Positions 10,111 to 19,452 of a DNA stretch of 64,000 bases are shown piece by piece; the first letter of the stretch is position 1, and each line of letters begins with the position of its first letter. The position numbers and the translations under genes are program-made. The DNA is from Pseudomonas sp. Q1-7 (GTDB taxonomy: Bacteria; Pseudomonadota; Gammaproteobacteria; Pseudomonadales; Pseudomonadaceae): positions 5,596,501 to 5,660,500 of the forward strand of contig NZ_CP116304.1 of NCBI RefSeq assembly GCF_028010285.1. Reading direction: 5' to 3'. The notes beneath the pieces are model-generated. The model saw only the letters and a list, made by a program, of their open reading frames with translations, did not search any database and had not been told where the DNA came from.

Positions 10111-11160
10111 TTACCTCAGGGCATAGGGGGGTGAAGGGCGACGGTACTCGCCGAGGCTCTGTCCGGTCCAGCGGCGGAAAGCACGGCCCAGGGAACCGGG
10201 CTCGCTGAAGCCGACCAGAAAGGCGATGTCGGCCAGATCCAGGTTGGGGTCGCGCAGATGGTGCAGCACCAGTTGCTGGCGCGTCTCATCCACCAACCGG
10301 CTGAAGGATAACCCGGCCTCGCGCAAGCGGCGTTGCAGGGTACGCGGACTCAACGCCAGGGCGTCGGCCAGGCGCTCCAGGTCCGGCCCGTCGGCGGACA
10401 GCTGGGCGGCCAGCAGTTCACGGGTACGGTCCAGCACGCTGTGGCCCTGGCGCAGCTCGCCGAGCAGGCGCTCGGCATAGTCATCGAACAATCGGCGCAC
10501 CTCCGCATCGGCCTGGCCGAGCGGCGTTGCCAACAGGCGCCTGGGGAAAACCAGGGCGTTGTCCGCCTGGCTGAACAGCACAGGGCAGCGGAATATCCGC
10601 TGGTGTTCGGAGGTGTCGGCCGGTGCCGGATGCTGGAAACGCACCTCGGTGGGCGGGATGTCCAGTCCCGTGATCCAGCGACCGAAAGTCACCCATCCCG
10701 ACAGCGTCTCCTCCGCCAGCACCGCGCGCTGTTGTGGAAAGCGGGATTCCCAGCTGTGCGCCACCTGTGGCTCCAGTCCCTCCCGGCACGGCTCATCGGC
10801 CAGTTCGACCTGGCCCAGGTTACCCACCAGCGCCGCGTAGCGCGCCTGGCGGTGCAGCGCGTCGGCCAGGGTGGCGCAGCTCATCAGCAGAAAACCCAGC
10901 ACCCCGTAGTGGCCGGGACGCACCGCCTCGCCCAGGTGCAGCCCGAGGTGCGGGTCGCCGGACAGCCGCGCGGCATGGCCGAGCAAATCCAGATAAGCGC
11001 TGGCGGCCACGCGCTGGTCGCGCTGGGCAAGGATCGCGGGTGTCAGCTGGACAAGGCCGAGCAGCTCGGCCGGGGTCACGCCAAATGGCTCGACCCGCTC
11101 GAGCAGCCCCTGCAGATAGGCAACCGAGACCGAGCCGGCAAGGGATGCGGCATTGTCCAT
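10111..11160 (-). CDS. AraC-family transcription regulator
   Basis: A 349-residue regulator. The first ~190 residues fit the Arabinose_bd-type N-terminal domain (PF12625, as in OruR/ArgR-like Pseudomonas regulators). Residues ~250-345 hold the AraC double [26 protein letters not shown] and later [26 protein letters not shown]. The effector is unknown. It is transcribed toward cyaY with only 5 bases between them and divergent from lppL. Its ATG at 11160 is preceded by AAAAAGGAG. From memory, P. aeruginosa has cyaY and lppL side by side, so this gene may be a lineage-specific addition. Confidence 0.9.
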   Translation of the reverse strand: MDNAASLAGSVSVAYLQGLLERVEPFGVTPAELLGLVQLTPAILAQRDQRVAASAYLDLLGHAARLSGDPHLGLHLGEAVRPGHYGVLGFLLMSCATLADALHRQARYAALVGNLGQVELADEPCREGLEPQVAHSWESRFPQQRAVLAEETLSGWVTFGRWITGLDIPPTEVRFQHPAPADTSEHQRIFRCPVLFSQADNALVFPRRLLATPLGQADAEVRRLFDDYAERLLGELRQGHSVLDRTRELLAAQLSADGPDLERLADALALSPRTLQRRLREAGLSFSRLVDETRQQLVLHHLRDPNLDLADIAFLVGFSEPGSLGRAFRRWTGQSLGEYRRPSPPYALR

Positions 11161-11300
11161 GGGTTCTCCTTTTTTCAGCCGCCAATGCTAGCCCCGCACC
11201 GGCCCGCAAGCCACGCCAGACGGGAATTTCACTGAATAGGCAAGGCGTCGGGGGGTCGGTATACTCCGGAACAATTCACGTTTTCTGCAAGGACTCCGTC

Positions 11301-11441
11301 ATGAAGCGACTCCACGCCCCCTTCGTCGCCCTGCTCGCTGTCGCCTGCCTGCTGGCCGGCTGTGGCCAGAAAGGCCCGCTCTACCTGCCTGACGACGAAA
11401 AAGCAGCGAAAGAACACCAGAAAGACGTGTACATTCGCTGA
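11301..11441 (+). CDS. lppL: Small lipoprotein LppL (LptM/YifL type)
   Basis: A 46-residue lipoprotein precursor. It has a basic N-terminus, a hydrophobic stretch and the lipobox LLAGC at about residues 17-21, followed by the family hallmark [10 protein letters not shown]. In E. coli the YifL/LptM protein with this motif helps mature the LptD/LptE LPS translocon in the outer membrane. The same role here is inferred from the motif. It heads the lysA-dapF-xerC operon and lies 14 bases before lysA, as in other Pseudomonas. Confidence 0.93.
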   Translation: MKRLHAPFVALLAVACLLAGCGQKGPLYLPDDEKAAKEHQKDVYIR

Positions 11442-11455
11442 TCGGGAGAGCAGTC

Positions 11456-12703
11456 ATGGACGCTTTCACGTACCGCGACGGAGAGCTGTTCGCGGAGGGC
11501 GTAGCGTTGTCCAATATCGCCGCCCGTTTCGGCACACCCACCTACGTCTATTCCCGTGAAGCCATCGAGGCCGGCTACAAGGCCTATGCCGATGCCCTGA
11601 CCGGTACGCCGGGCATGGTCTGCTATGCGGTCAAGGCCAACTCCAACCTGGGGGTGCTGAACCTGCTGGCGCGCCTCGGTGCGGGCTTCGACATCGTTTC
11701 CAGCGGCGAGCTGGAACGCGTGCTGGCCGCCGGCGGCGACCCGTCGCGTATCGTTTTCTCCGGCGTCGGCAAAAGCCGCGACGACATGCGCCGCGCCCTG
11801 GAAGCCGGCGTGCACTGCTTCAACGTCGAGTCGCGCAACGAGCTGGAGCGCCTGCAGAACGTGGCGGCGGCCATGGAGGTGAAGGCCCCGGTGTCCCTGC
11901 GGGTCAACCCGGACGTGGATGCCGGCACCCATCCGTACATCGCCACCGGGCTGAAGGAAAACAAGTTCGGCATTGCCATCGACGAAGCCGAGGCCGTGTA
12001 TGCCCAGGCCGCCAGCCTGCCGAACCTCGACGTGATCGGCGTCGATTGCCATATCGGTTCCCAGCTCACCAGCCTGGAACCCTTCCTCGACGCACTCGAC
12101 CGCCTGCTGGCCCTGATCGACCGCCTTGCCGAGCGCGGCATCGCCATTCGCCACCTCGACCTCGGCGGCGGCCTTGGCGTGCGCTATCGCGACGAGCAGC
12201 CGCCGCAACCCGGTGACTACATCCAGGCCGTTCGCCAGCGCCTCCAGGGCCGCAACCTGGAACTGCTGTTCGAGCCAGGCCGCTCCATAGTCGCCAACGC
12301 CGGTGTCCTGCTGACCCAGGTGGAATACCTCAAGCACACTGAACACAAGGATTTCGCCGTGATCGACGCGGCCATGAACGACCTGATCCGTCCGGCCCTG
12401 TACGAGGCCTGGATGGACGTGGTGCCGGTAGCGCCCCACGCTGGCATCGAGCGGACCTACGACCTGGTCGGCCCAATCTGCGAAACCGGTGACTTCCTCG
12501 CCCGCGAGCGCAATCTGGCGCTGGCCGAGGGCGATCTGCTGGCAATCCGCTCCGCCGGCGCCTACGGTTTTGTAATGAGTTCGAACTACAACACCCGTGG
12601 CCGCGCCGCCGAAGTGCTGGTGGATGGCGAGCAGGCTTTCGAAGTCCGTCGCCGCGAAACCATCGAAGACCTTTATGCCGGCGAAAGCCTGCTGCCGCAG
12701 TGA
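11456..12703 (+). CDS. lysA: Diaminopimelate decarboxylase
   Basis: LysA is a PLP enzyme that decarboxylates meso-diaminopimelate to L-lysine. The PLP lysine is Lys60 in CYAVKANSN. The fold-III barrel carries the HIGSQ motif and the C-terminal domain has [11 protein letters not shown], in which the Cys and Asp complete the dimer active site. At 415 residues it is full length. It is second in the lppL-lysA-dapF group, directly upstream of the gene for the enzyme that makes its substrate, with 10 bases between them. Confidence 0.97.
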   Translation: MDAFTYRDGELFAEGVALSNIAARFGTPTYVYSREAIEAGYKAYADALTGTPGMVCYAVKANSNLGVLNLLARLGAGFDIVSSGELERVLAAGGDPSRIVFSGVGKSRDDMRRALEAGVHCFNVESRNELERLQNVAAAMEVKAPVSLRVNPDVDAGTHPYIATGLKENKFGIAIDEAEAVYAQAASLPNLDVIGVDCHIGSQLTSLEPFLDALDRLLALIDRLAERGIAIRHLDLGGGLGVRYRDEQPPQPGDYIQAVRQRLQGRNLELLFEPGRSIVANAGVLLTQVEYLKHTEHKDFAVIDAAMNDLIRPALYEAWMDVVPVAPHAGIERTYDLVGPICETGDFLARERNLALAEGDLLAIRSAGAYGFVMSSNYNTRGRAAEVLVDGEQAFEVRRRETIEDLYAGESLLPQ

Positions 12704-12713
12704 GGGCGCAACC

Positions 12714-13544
12714 ATGCTATTGCGCTTCACCAAGATGCACGGCCTCGGCAACGATTTCATGGTCCTCGACCTGGTCAGCCAGCACGCCCATATCCAACCC
12801 AAGCACGCCAAGCAGTGGGGCGACCGCAACACGGGCATCGGTTTCGACCAGTTGCTGATCGTCGAGGCACCGACCAATCCGGATGTCGACTTCCGCTACC
12901 GCATCTTCAATTCCGACGGCTCGGAAGTGGAACAATGCGGCAACGGTGCACGCTGCTTCGCCCGTTTCGTCATCGACAAGCGCCTGACGGTGAAAAAGCG
13001 CATCCGCGTGGAAACCAAGGGCGGCATCATCGAGCTGGATGTCCGGCCCGACGGCCAGGTCACCGTGGACATGGGTCCGCCGCGCCTGGACCCGCAGCAG
13101 GTGCCCTTCATCGCCGACACCGAAGCGCTGAGCTACCCGGTCGAGGTCGATGGCCAGAGCGTCGAACTGGCCGCCGTCTCGATGGGCAACCCCCATGCGG
13201 TGCTGCGCGTCGATGACGTCGCCAGCGCACCGGTACGCAGCCTGGGCCCGATACTGGAACACCATCCGCGCTTCCCGCAGCGGGTGAACGTCGGCTTCCT
13301 GCAGGTGATCGACCGCAAGCACGCGAAGCTGCGCGTCTGGGAACGTGGCGCCGGGGAAACCCTGGCCTGCGGTACCGGAGCCTGTGCCGCCGCGGTGGCC
13401 GCCATCCGCCAGGGCTGGATGGACTCGCCGGTACTGATCGACCTGCCGGGTGGCCGGCTCTCCATCGAGTGGGCCGGTCCGGGGCAACCCGTGATGATGA
13501 CCGGACCCGCCGTCCGCGTATTCGAAGGACAGGTTCGCCTATGA
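12714..13544 (+). CDS. dapF: Diaminopimelate epimerase
   Basis: DapF converts LL-diaminopimelate to the meso form, for LysA and for peptidoglycan cross-links. The two catalytic cysteines are visible: Cys75 in [12 protein letters not shown] and Cys219 in LACGTGACA. The start at [15 protein letters not shown] gives the usual 276 residues. Its stop overlaps the next gene's start by ATGA. Confidence 0.97.
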   Translation: MLLRFTKMHGLGNDFMVLDLVSQHAHIQPKHAKQWGDRNTGIGFDQLLIVEAPTNPDVDFRYRIFNSDGSEVEQCGNGARCFARFVIDKRLTVKKRIRVETKGGIIELDVRPDGQVTVDMGPPRLDPQQVPFIADTEALSYPVEVDGQSVELAAVSMGNPHAVLRVDDVASAPVRSLGPILEHHPRFPQRVNVGFLQVIDRKHAKLRVWERGAGETLACGTGACAAAVAAIRQGWMDSPVLIDLPGGRLSIEWAGPGQPVMMTGPAVRVFEGQVRL

Positions 13545-14242
13545 CCGACCAGCACCAGGACCAGCCGCAGCACCTCGACGCCGAGACGGTGGCCGCCTAC
13601 CTGCGGCTCCATCCGGAGTTCTTCGTCCAGCACGAGGAGCTGATACCCGAACTGCGCATCCCCCACCAGCCCGGCGAAGCGGTGTCGCTGGTGGAGCGCC
13701 AGGTGAAACTGCTGCGCGAGCGCAACATCGAGATGCGCCATCGCCTGTCGCAGCTGATGGACGTCGCGCGGGAAAACGACCGGCTGTTCGACAAGACCCG
13801 GCGCCTGGTGCTCGACCTGCTCGACGCCGCCAGCCTGGAAGAAGTGGTGGGCACGGTGGAAGACAGCCTGCGTCACGAGTTCCAGGTACCCTTCGTCAGC
13901 CTCATCCTGTTCAGCGACAGCACCCTGCCGGTGGGCCGCAGCGTCAGCGCGGCCGAGGCGCACCAGAGCATCGGTGGCCTGCTGGTCGGCGGCAAGACCA
14001 TCTGCGGCGTACTGCGCAGCCACGAGCTGGAGTTCCTGTTCGGCACCGAAGAGCGCGACCAGGTCGGCTCCGCGGCCGTGGTCAGCCTGACCCATCAGGG
14101 CCTGCACGGCGTGCTCGCCATCGGCAGCCCGGACCCGCAGCACTACAAGAGCTCCCTCGGCACCCTGTTCCTCGGGTATGTCGCTGAAGTCCTGGCCCGG
14201 GTGCTGCCGCGCTTCGCCACCCCCCTGCGCTCGGTGAGATAG
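13541..14242 (+). CDS. DUF484 (GAF-like) protein
   Basis: A 233-residue protein of the DUF484 family, found between dapF and xerC in many gammaproteobacteria. It opens with [30 protein letters not shown], the most conserved part, then a coiled-coil stretch ([24 protein letters not shown]). The C-terminal GAF-like domain lies at about 90-225. No ligand is known. It overlaps dapF by four bases and precedes xerC by 26. A role beside XerC is inferred from conserved order only. Confidence 0.88.
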   Translation: MTDQHQDQPQHLDAETVAAYLRLHPEFFVQHEELIPELRIPHQPGEAVSLVERQVKLLRERNIEMRHRLSQLMDVARENDRLFDKTRRLVLDLLDAASLEEVVGTVEDSLRHEFQVPFVSLILFSDSTLPVGRSVSAAEAHQSIGGLLVGGKTICGVLRSHELEFLFGTEERDQVGSAAVVSLTHQGLHGVLAIGSPDPQHYKSSLGTLFLGYVAEVLARVLPRFATPLRSVR

Positions 14243-14268
14243 CCCGCACCGCGATCCAAGGAAGTCCC

Positions 14269-15165
14269 ATGCAAGCCGACCTGGACGCCTACCTGAACCA
14301 CCTGCGCAGCGAGCGACAGGTTTCGGCCCACACCCTGGACGGCTACCACCGCGACTTGCTCAGGGTCCGCGCACTCTGCGACAAGTTCGGCATCGCCGAG
14401 TGGAAGGACCTGGACGTGCGCAGCCTGCGTGGCTTCATCGCCCGGCTGCACGCGGATGGCCTGTCCAGCCGCAGCCTGGCCCGCCTGCTCTCGGCCGTGC
14501 GAGGCCTCTACCGCTACCTGATCCGCGAAGGCCGCTGCCGCCACGACCCGGCCAACGGGCTCGCCGCACCCAAGGGCGCCCGCCGCCTGCCCCGCGCGCT
14601 GGACGCCGACCGCGCCCAGCAGTTGCTGGACGGTGCCGTGGAAGACAGCTTCATCGCCCGTCGCGACCAGGCCATGCTGGAACTGTTCTACTCCTCCGGA
14701 CTGCGCCTGTCCGAACTGGTGGGCCTGGACCTCGACGGCCTCGACCTCGCCGCCGGCCTGGTGCGGGTTCGCGGCAAGGGCAACAAGACCCGCGAACTGC
14801 CGGTGGGCAGCAAAGCCCGCGAAGCGCTGGAGCGCTGGTTGCCCCTGCGAGCCGCGGCCAACCCCGGCGAACGCGCGGTGTTCATCAGCCAGCAAGGCCG
14901 CCGCCTGACACCCCGCGCCGTCCGCCTGCGGGTGCGCCAGGCGGGCGTTCGTGAACTGGGCCAACATCTGCACCCGCACATGCTGCGGCATTCCTTCGCC
15001 AGTCATATGCTGGAGTCATCCCAGGACCTGCGGGCGGTTCAGGAACTGCTCGGCCATGCCGATATCTCCACCACGCAGATCTACACCCACCTGGACTTCC
15101 AGCACCTGGCCTCGGTCTACGACCAGGCCCATCCGCGGGCCAAACGACGGGGAGCAGACGAATGA
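14269..15165 (+). CDS. xerC: Tyrosine recombinase XerC
   Basis: XerC acts with XerD at dif to resolve chromosome dimers at division. The 298-residue protein has an N-terminal core-binding SAM-like domain (residues ~1-85). The C-terminal catalytic domain carries the R-K-H-R-H-Y set: Arg in [14 protein letters not shown], Lys in [12 protein letters not shown], HxxR in [14 protein letters not shown], His in [13 protein letters not shown], and the nucleophile Tyr in that last motif (IYTH). In Pseudomonas the same gene has been called sss. Its stop overlaps the start of the HAD gene by four bases. Confidence 0.96.
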   Translation: MQADLDAYLNHLRSERQVSAHTLDGYHRDLLRVRALCDKFGIAEWKDLDVRSLRGFIARLHADGLSSRSLARLLSAVRGLYRYLIREGRCRHDPANGLAAPKGARRLPRALDADRAQQLLDGAVEDSFIARRDQAMLELFYSSGLRLSELVGLDLDGLDLAAGLVRVRGKGNKTRELPVGSKAREALERWLPLRAAANPGERAVFISQQGRRLTPRAVRLRVRQAGVRELGQHLHPHMLRHSFASHMLESSQDLRAVQELLGHADISTTQIYTHLDFQHLASVYDQAHPRAKRRGADE

Positions 15166-15866
15166 GCATCCAGCTGATCACTTTCGACCTGGACGACACC
15201 CTCTGGGACAACCGCCCGGTGATCGAGGGCGCCGAAGCGGCCATGCGCGACTGGCTGATGGAACACACCCCGGCCCTGGGCACCCTGCCGGTGGAGCACC
15301 TCTGGGCCATTCGCGGCGAGGTCCTGGCCGCCGAGCCCAGCCTCAAGCACCGCCTCAGCGAACTGCGCCGCCGCACCCTGCGCCGTGCGCTGGAAGGCGT
15401 CGGTTACTCCGCCGAGGACGCCGTGGACCTGGCCGAGGGCGCCTTCCAGGCCATGCTCCAGGCCCGCCACCGCATCACCTTCTACGCCGATACGGTGCCT
15501 ACCCTGGAACGCCTGGCCATCCGCTACAGCCTGGGCGTCATCACCAATGGCAACGCCGATGTACGCCGCCTGGGCCTGGCCGACTACTTCAAGTTCGCCC
15601 TGTGCGCCGAGGAACTGGGCATCGGCAAACCGGACCCGATGCCCTTCCTCGAAGCCCTGAAACGCGCAGGCGTCAGCGCCGGGGAAGCCGTACACATCGG
15701 CGACCACCCGGCCGACGACGTCGAAGGCGCCCGCCGCGCCGGCCTGCGCGCGATCTGGTTCAACCCACAGGGCAAGGAATGGAGCGGCGAACAGCTGCCA
15801 GACGCGGAGATCACTAGCCTGGCCGAACTGCCCGACATGCTCGCACGTCTCGCCCGTTGGCATTGA
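15162..15866 (+). CDS. HAD-superfamily phosphatase (YigB-like)
   Basis: A 234-residue HAD hydrolase. Motif I is FDLDDTLWD (nucleophile Asp9, acid Asp11), motif II sits in GVITNGNAD, the lysine in [10 protein letters not shown], and motif IV in [13 protein letters not shown]. An alpha-helical cap lies between residues ~15 and 95. E. coli YigB, likewise downstream of xerC, dephosphorylates FMN and other small phosphates; FMN phosphatase activity here is inferred from that. It ends the lppL-lysA operon. Confidence 0.9.
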   Translation: MSIQLITFDLDDTLWDNRPVIEGAEAAMRDWLMEHTPALGTLPVEHLWAIRGEVLAAEPSLKHRLSELRRRTLRRALEGVGYSAEDAVDLAEGAFQAMLQARHRITFYADTVPTLERLAIRYSLGVITNGNADVRRLGLADYFKFALCAEELGIGKPDPMPFLEALKRAGVSAGEAVHIGDHPADDVEGARRAGLRAIWFNPQGKEWSGEQLPDAEITSLAELPDMLARLARWH

Positions 15867-15889
15867 AGGAAGCGTTTCTCGCCTAGGGT

Positions 15890-15953
15890 GGATCACGCTT
15901 CACCGATCCACCATCGGTGCCCGGGCCCGTCTCGATGGGTGGGCGTAAAGGCG
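15890..15953. repeat. Extragenic repeat with two imperfect palindromes
   Basis: This stretch holds GGTGGATCACGCTTCACC followed by GATCCACC, then GGTGGGCGTAAAGGCGACACC followed by CACCC, two imperfect stem-loops in tandem. Sequences of this type are scattered between genes in Pseudomonas. The gap from 15867 to 16092 has no gene. It holds this repeat, a REP-like palindrome and the sutA terminator. Confidence 0.6.
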
Positions 15954-15981
15954 ACACCCACCCTACGCCTGGCTCGGCATT

Positions 15982-16016
15982 GGAGCGATTTCAATCACGA
16001 ATGAATTCGCTCCCGC
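15982..16016. repeat. REP-like palindrome, second copy
   Basis: GGAGCG and CGCTCC arms flank atttcaatcacgaatgaatt, nearly the same interior as the copy at 8984-9025. It lies between the convergent HAD and sutA genes. Confidence 0.75.
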
Positions 16017-16053
16017 AAGAGTCCTCCCCATCCCGTGTCCATCGCCCATGAAA

Positions 16054-16074
16054 AAGCCCGCCAATGGCGGGCTT
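16054..16074 (-). terminator. Terminator after sutA
   Basis: A perfect nine-base stem (AAGCCCGCC / GGCGGGCTT) with a three-base loop. On the minus strand a run of T follows. It lies 19 bases beyond the sutA stop. Confidence 0.88.
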
Positions 16075-16092
16075 CTTCGACGGGTGCCGGCC

Positions 16093-16407
16093 TCAGATGG
16101 GGCGGCTGCCGTACTTGCTGTCCGGCTTCTTTGGCGGGTCGGCTACCACGTTGGGCTCGACCTCCTGCACTTTGCCACCACGGGCCAGGAACTCTTCCAT
16201 GGCCTTGGCCAGGGCATCACGCTCTTTCTGCTTGGCCTCGATGCTGGGCATCTCCTCGACCTCGACGGCGGCCTTGGCCTTCTTGCCCGCAGGGGCGGCG
16301 GCCTCGCCATCGTCGTCGCTGTCGGAATCATCGGCTGCAGCCAGTTCCTCGCCTTCGTCCTCGTCGGCCGATTCCAGCTCGTCTTGTTCCAGTTCTTCGT
16401 CGCTCAT
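16093..16407 (-). CDS. sutA: SutA, RNA-polymerase-binding slow-growth regulator
   Basis: A 104-residue, highly acidic protein whose layout matches SutA of P. aeruginosa, a small, partly disordered factor that binds RNA polymerase and supports transcription during slow growth. The N-terminal ~40 residues are almost all Asp, Glu, Ser and Ala. A short Lys/Ala stretch (GKKAKAAVEVEE) follows, then the conserved helix EAKQKERDALAKAMEEFL and the C-terminal tail VADPPKKPDSKYGSRPI. It is monocistronic with its own terminator and sits near yjbQ and amtB as in P. aeruginosa. The identification is from remembered family sequence. Confidence 0.9.
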   Translation of the reverse strand: MSDEELEQDELESADEDEGEELAAADDSDSDDDGEAAAPAGKKAKAAVEVEEMPSIEAKQKERDALAKAMEEFLARGGKVQEVEPNVVADPPKKPDSKYGSRPI

Positions 16408-16483
16408 GTTCTACCTCATGCCTTGCCAAAGCAGGTTAGTTATAGCCCAGCTGCGCCAGCTTTCTAACGCTGCCGGAAAAAAT

Positions 16484-16909
16484 TCAGGGCGACTCGCCGT
16501 GCAAGGTCGCCAACACCCGGCGGGCACCGCCCTGGTCGCGGTGTTCCCCCAGGTAGATACCTTGCCAGGTGCCCATTGCCAGTTGTCCGTCGCGGACCGG
16601 CAGGCTCACCTGGCAGCCCAGCAGACTGCCCTTGAAGTGCGCGGGCAGATCGTCCGGCCCTTCATCATCATGTTCATAGTCGCTTTCACCCTGGGGCACC
16701 AGGCGATTGAAGAACCGCTCGAAGTCCCGCCGCACGGCCGGGTCGGCGTTCTCATTCACCGTCAGGGAAGCCGACGTGTGCTGCAGCCAGAGGTGCAACA
16801 GACCGACGCGGTAACGCCGCAGTTCCGGCAACGCTGCGAGGATTTCCGCGGTGACCAGATGGAAGCCACGCGGCCTCGGACGCAAGGTGATCAGGGTCTG
16901 CCGCCACAT
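16484..16909 (-). CDS. yjbQ: YjbQ / UPF0047 family protein
   Basis: A 141-residue single-domain protein of the YjbQ (UPF0047) family. Conserved parts are [37 protein letters not shown], and [13 protein letters not shown], with histidines and acidic residues that can bind a metal. Members show weak thiamine phosphate synthase activity; the true role is unknown. The gene follows the amtB terminator on the same strand, so it probably has its own promoter in the ~60 bases between. Confidence 0.92.
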   Translation of the reverse strand: MWRQTLITLRPRPRGFHLVTAEILAALPELRRYRVGLLHLWLQHTSASLTVNENADPAVRRDFERFFNRLVPQGESDYEHDDEGPDDLPAHFKGSLLGCQVSLPVRDGQLAMGTWQGIYLGEHRDQGGARRVLATLHGESP

Positions 16910-16967
16910 CCGCCACTACCTGTCTCGGCTCGTACGGGCGGCATTCTAGCGCGGCCGATGAAAAAGC

Positions 16968-16991
16968 AAAGGGCGCCTTGCGGCGCCCTTT
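16968..16991 (-). terminator. Terminator of the glnK-amtB operon
   Basis: A perfect ten-base stem (AAAGGGCGCC / GGCGCCCTTT) with a TTGC loop. It has A/T runs on both sides, so it may work in both directions. It lies about 57 bases beyond the amtB stop and just upstream of yjbQ. Confidence 0.85.
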
Positions 16992-17047
16992 TCGGCTTTT
17001 CCACCGACATCCCCGCCGGCAACTGCCGAGCGGGGAATTCATCGGGA

Positions 17048-18367
17048 TCAGAGGTTGTAGCCGCGCTCGTTGTGCTGGGCCAGGTCGAGGCCGACAGTCT
17101 CTTCCTCTTCGTTGACACGCAGGCCCATGACCACGTCCAGCACCTTCAGGATCACGAAGGTCACGATACCGGTGTAGACCACGGTCACGACCACGCCCTT
17201 GAGCTGGATGAAGAACTGGGCGCCGATGTCGTCCACGCTGCCGAAGCCACCCAGGGCCGGCGCGGCGAAGATACCGGTCAGCAGGGCGCCGACGATGCCG
17301 CCGATGCCGTGCACGCCGAAGGCGTCCAGGGAGTCGTCGTAGCCCAGCTTGCGCTTCAGGCTGGTGGCGCAGAAGTAGCAGATCACGCCGGCGACCAGGC
17401 CGATGATCAGCGCCCCCATCGGGCCGACGGTGCCGGCAGCCGGAGTGATCGCAACCAGGCCGGCGACCACACCGGAGGCGATACCCAGGGCGCTCGGCTT
17501 ACCGTGGGTCAGCCACTCGGCGAACATCCAGCTCAGGGCCGCGGCGGCGGTGGCGATCTGGGTCACCAGCATGGCCATGCCAGCGGTGCCGTTGGCGGCG
17601 ATGGCGGAGCCGGCGTTGAAGCCGAACCAGCCGATCCACAGCATGGCGGCGCCGACCAGGGTGTAACCCAGGTTGTGCGGAGCCATCGGGGTGGTCGGAT
17701 AGCCCTTGCGCTTGCCCAGCACCAGGCAAGCCACCAGACCGGCCACACCGGCGTTGATGTGCACCACGGTGCCACCGGCGAAGTCCAGCACGCCCCAGTC
17801 CCACATCAGGGCGCCGTCGCCGCTCCACACCATGTGGGCGATGGGCGCATAGACCAGGGTGAACCAGACGGCCATGAAGATCAGCATGGCGGAGAATTTC
17901 ATGCGCTCGGCGAACGCACCCACGATCAGGGCCGGGGTGATGATGGCGAAGGTCATCTGGAAGGTGATGAACACGCTCTCGGGGAACGCCGCTACGAGGC
18001 TGTCCACACCCACACCGCTGAGGAAGGCCTTGGAGAAGCCACCGAAGAAGGAGCTGAAGTTGACTACCCCCTTCTCCATGCCGGTGGTATCGAACGCCAG
18101 GCTGTAGCCGTAGAGCACCCAGAGGATGCTGATCAGGCCAGTGATGGCGAAGCACTGCATCATCACCGACAGAACGTTCTTGGAACGCACCATGCCGCCG
18201 TAGAACAGCGCCAGGCCGGGAATGGTCATGAACAGCACCAGCGCGGTAGCGGTCAGCATCCACGCCGTGTCACCGCTGTTCAGCGCAACCTCGTCGGCGG
18301 CCATGGCCAGGCCGGGGGTAACGAGGGACAAAAGGGCTCCTAGCCCTGCGGCTTTACGCAGAGTCAT
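17048..18367 (-). CDS. amtB: Ammonium transporter AmtB
   Basis: AmtB is the trimeric inner-membrane ammonium channel made under nitrogen limitation. The protein from MTLRKAAGLGALLS is 439 residues. It has a cleavable signal peptide (cut near AMAADE) and about eleven membrane segments. The pore histidines lie in GGTVVHINAG and FGVHGIGGIVGA, and the outer gate in FYGGMVRSKN. The frame is open for 38 codons upstream, but that part has no transporter character. GlnK, encoded 34 bases upstream on the same transcript, plugs the channel when nitrogen is plentiful. Confidence 0.97.
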   Translation of the reverse strand: MTLRKAAGLGALLSLVTPGLAMAADEVALNSGDTAWMLTATALVLFMTIPGLALFYGGMVRSKNVLSVMMQCFAITGLISILWVLYGYSLAFDTTGMEKGVVNFSSFFGGFSKAFLSGVGVDSLVAAFPESVFITFQMTFAIITPALIVGAFAERMKFSAMLIFMAVWFTLVYAPIAHMVWSGDGALMWDWGVLDFAGGTVVHINAGVAGLVACLVLGKRKGYPTTPMAPHNLGYTLVGAAMLWIGWFGFNAGSAIAANGTAGMAMLVTQIATAAAALSWMFAEWLTHGKPSALGIASGVVAGLVAITPAAGTVGPMGALIIGLVAGVICYFCATSLKRKLGYDDSLDAFGVHGIGGIVGALLTGIFAAPALGGFGSVDDIGAQFFIQLKGVVVTVVYTGIVTFVILKVLDVVMGLRVNEEEETVGLDLAQHNERGYNL

Positions 18368-18401
18368 GTTGTTTTCTCCTGGGGCGTTGGGGTTCGGCGG
18401 C

Positions 18402-18929
<528 letters not shown>

Positions 18930-18942
18930 TCACCCAGCTCCA

Positions 18943-18958
18943 AGCAGAAATCTTGCCA
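18943..18958 (-). promoter_or_regulatory. Sigma-54 promoter of glnK-amtB
   Basis: On the minus strand the sequence TGGCAAGATTTCTGCT keeps the invariant GG-N10-GC of -24/-12 promoters and differs from TGGCACGnnnnTTGCT at two places. Transcription should start near 18932, giving a leader of about 190 bases before glnK. Confidence 0.8.
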
Positions 18959-19035
18959 GCTCCGGACAAAGTGCGTTTTTTCAAGCAGATAGAGGCCTGG
19001 TACCGTTTCGGCACAGGGGTCCCGGCCCCTCTATC

Positions 19036-19050
19036 GCACCAAATCGGTGC
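19036..19050 (-). promoter_or_regulatory. NtrC-type enhancer site
   Basis: GCACC-AAATC-GGTGC is a perfect dyad of the NtrC consensus (GCACC-N5-GGTGC). It is centred about 110 bases upstream of the predicted sigma-54 start, the usual distance for an NtrC enhancer. Confidence 0.78.
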
Positions 19051-19150
19051 GCAACGCCCCAGGGCGCCGCTCAAAAAGTGTGCAACCTGCGCGGCCCGAC
19101 ACGCGGAAACCCCGTGATAGACTCCGCCCATTCACTGACGGATACCCACC

Positions 19151-19414
19151 ATGCTGCCGCCCAAAGCCCTGCTCGATACCCTCGCCTCCACGGCCTCGCG
19201 CCTGTTCAGCAGCGACAGTCCGCTGCCCCGCGCTGAAGTCGAGACCCAGTTCAAGGCGCTGCTGCAGAGTGCCTTCGGCAAGCTCGACCTGGTCAGCCGC
19301 GACGAGTTCGACAGCCAGATGGTGGTCCTCGCCCGTACCCGCGCGCGCCTGGAAGCGCTGGAGGCAAAGGTTGCGGAACTGGAAGCCAAGCTGAACCCGC
19401 CGCCGGCGGAGTGA
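19151..19414 (+). CDS. ubiK: Ubiquinone biosynthesis accessory factor UbiK
   Basis: An 87-residue protein of the BMFP/YqiC group, now UbiK, which helps aerobic ubiquinone synthesis with UbiJ and the Ubi complex. It begins MLPPKALLDTLAS, with an amphipathic first half. A C-terminal coiled coil (ARTRARLEALEAKVAELEAKL) drives trimer formation in homologues. It is divergent from glnK and 38 bases upstream of yifB. Confidence 0.92.
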   Translation: MLPPKALLDTLASTASRLFSSDSPLPRAEVETQFKALLQSAFGKLDLVSRDEFDSQMVVLARTRARLEALEAKVAELEAKLNPPPAE

Positions 19415-19452
19415 TCCCGCTCCGGCCCGGCGGACCGATCAAGGAGTGATCA

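Noticed and set aside
16064-18343. A 759-codon frame on the plus strand through sutA, yjbQ and amtB
   Set aside because: It crosses three well-supported minus-strand genes and their terminators, and its product is low-complexity His/Gly/Asp-rich.
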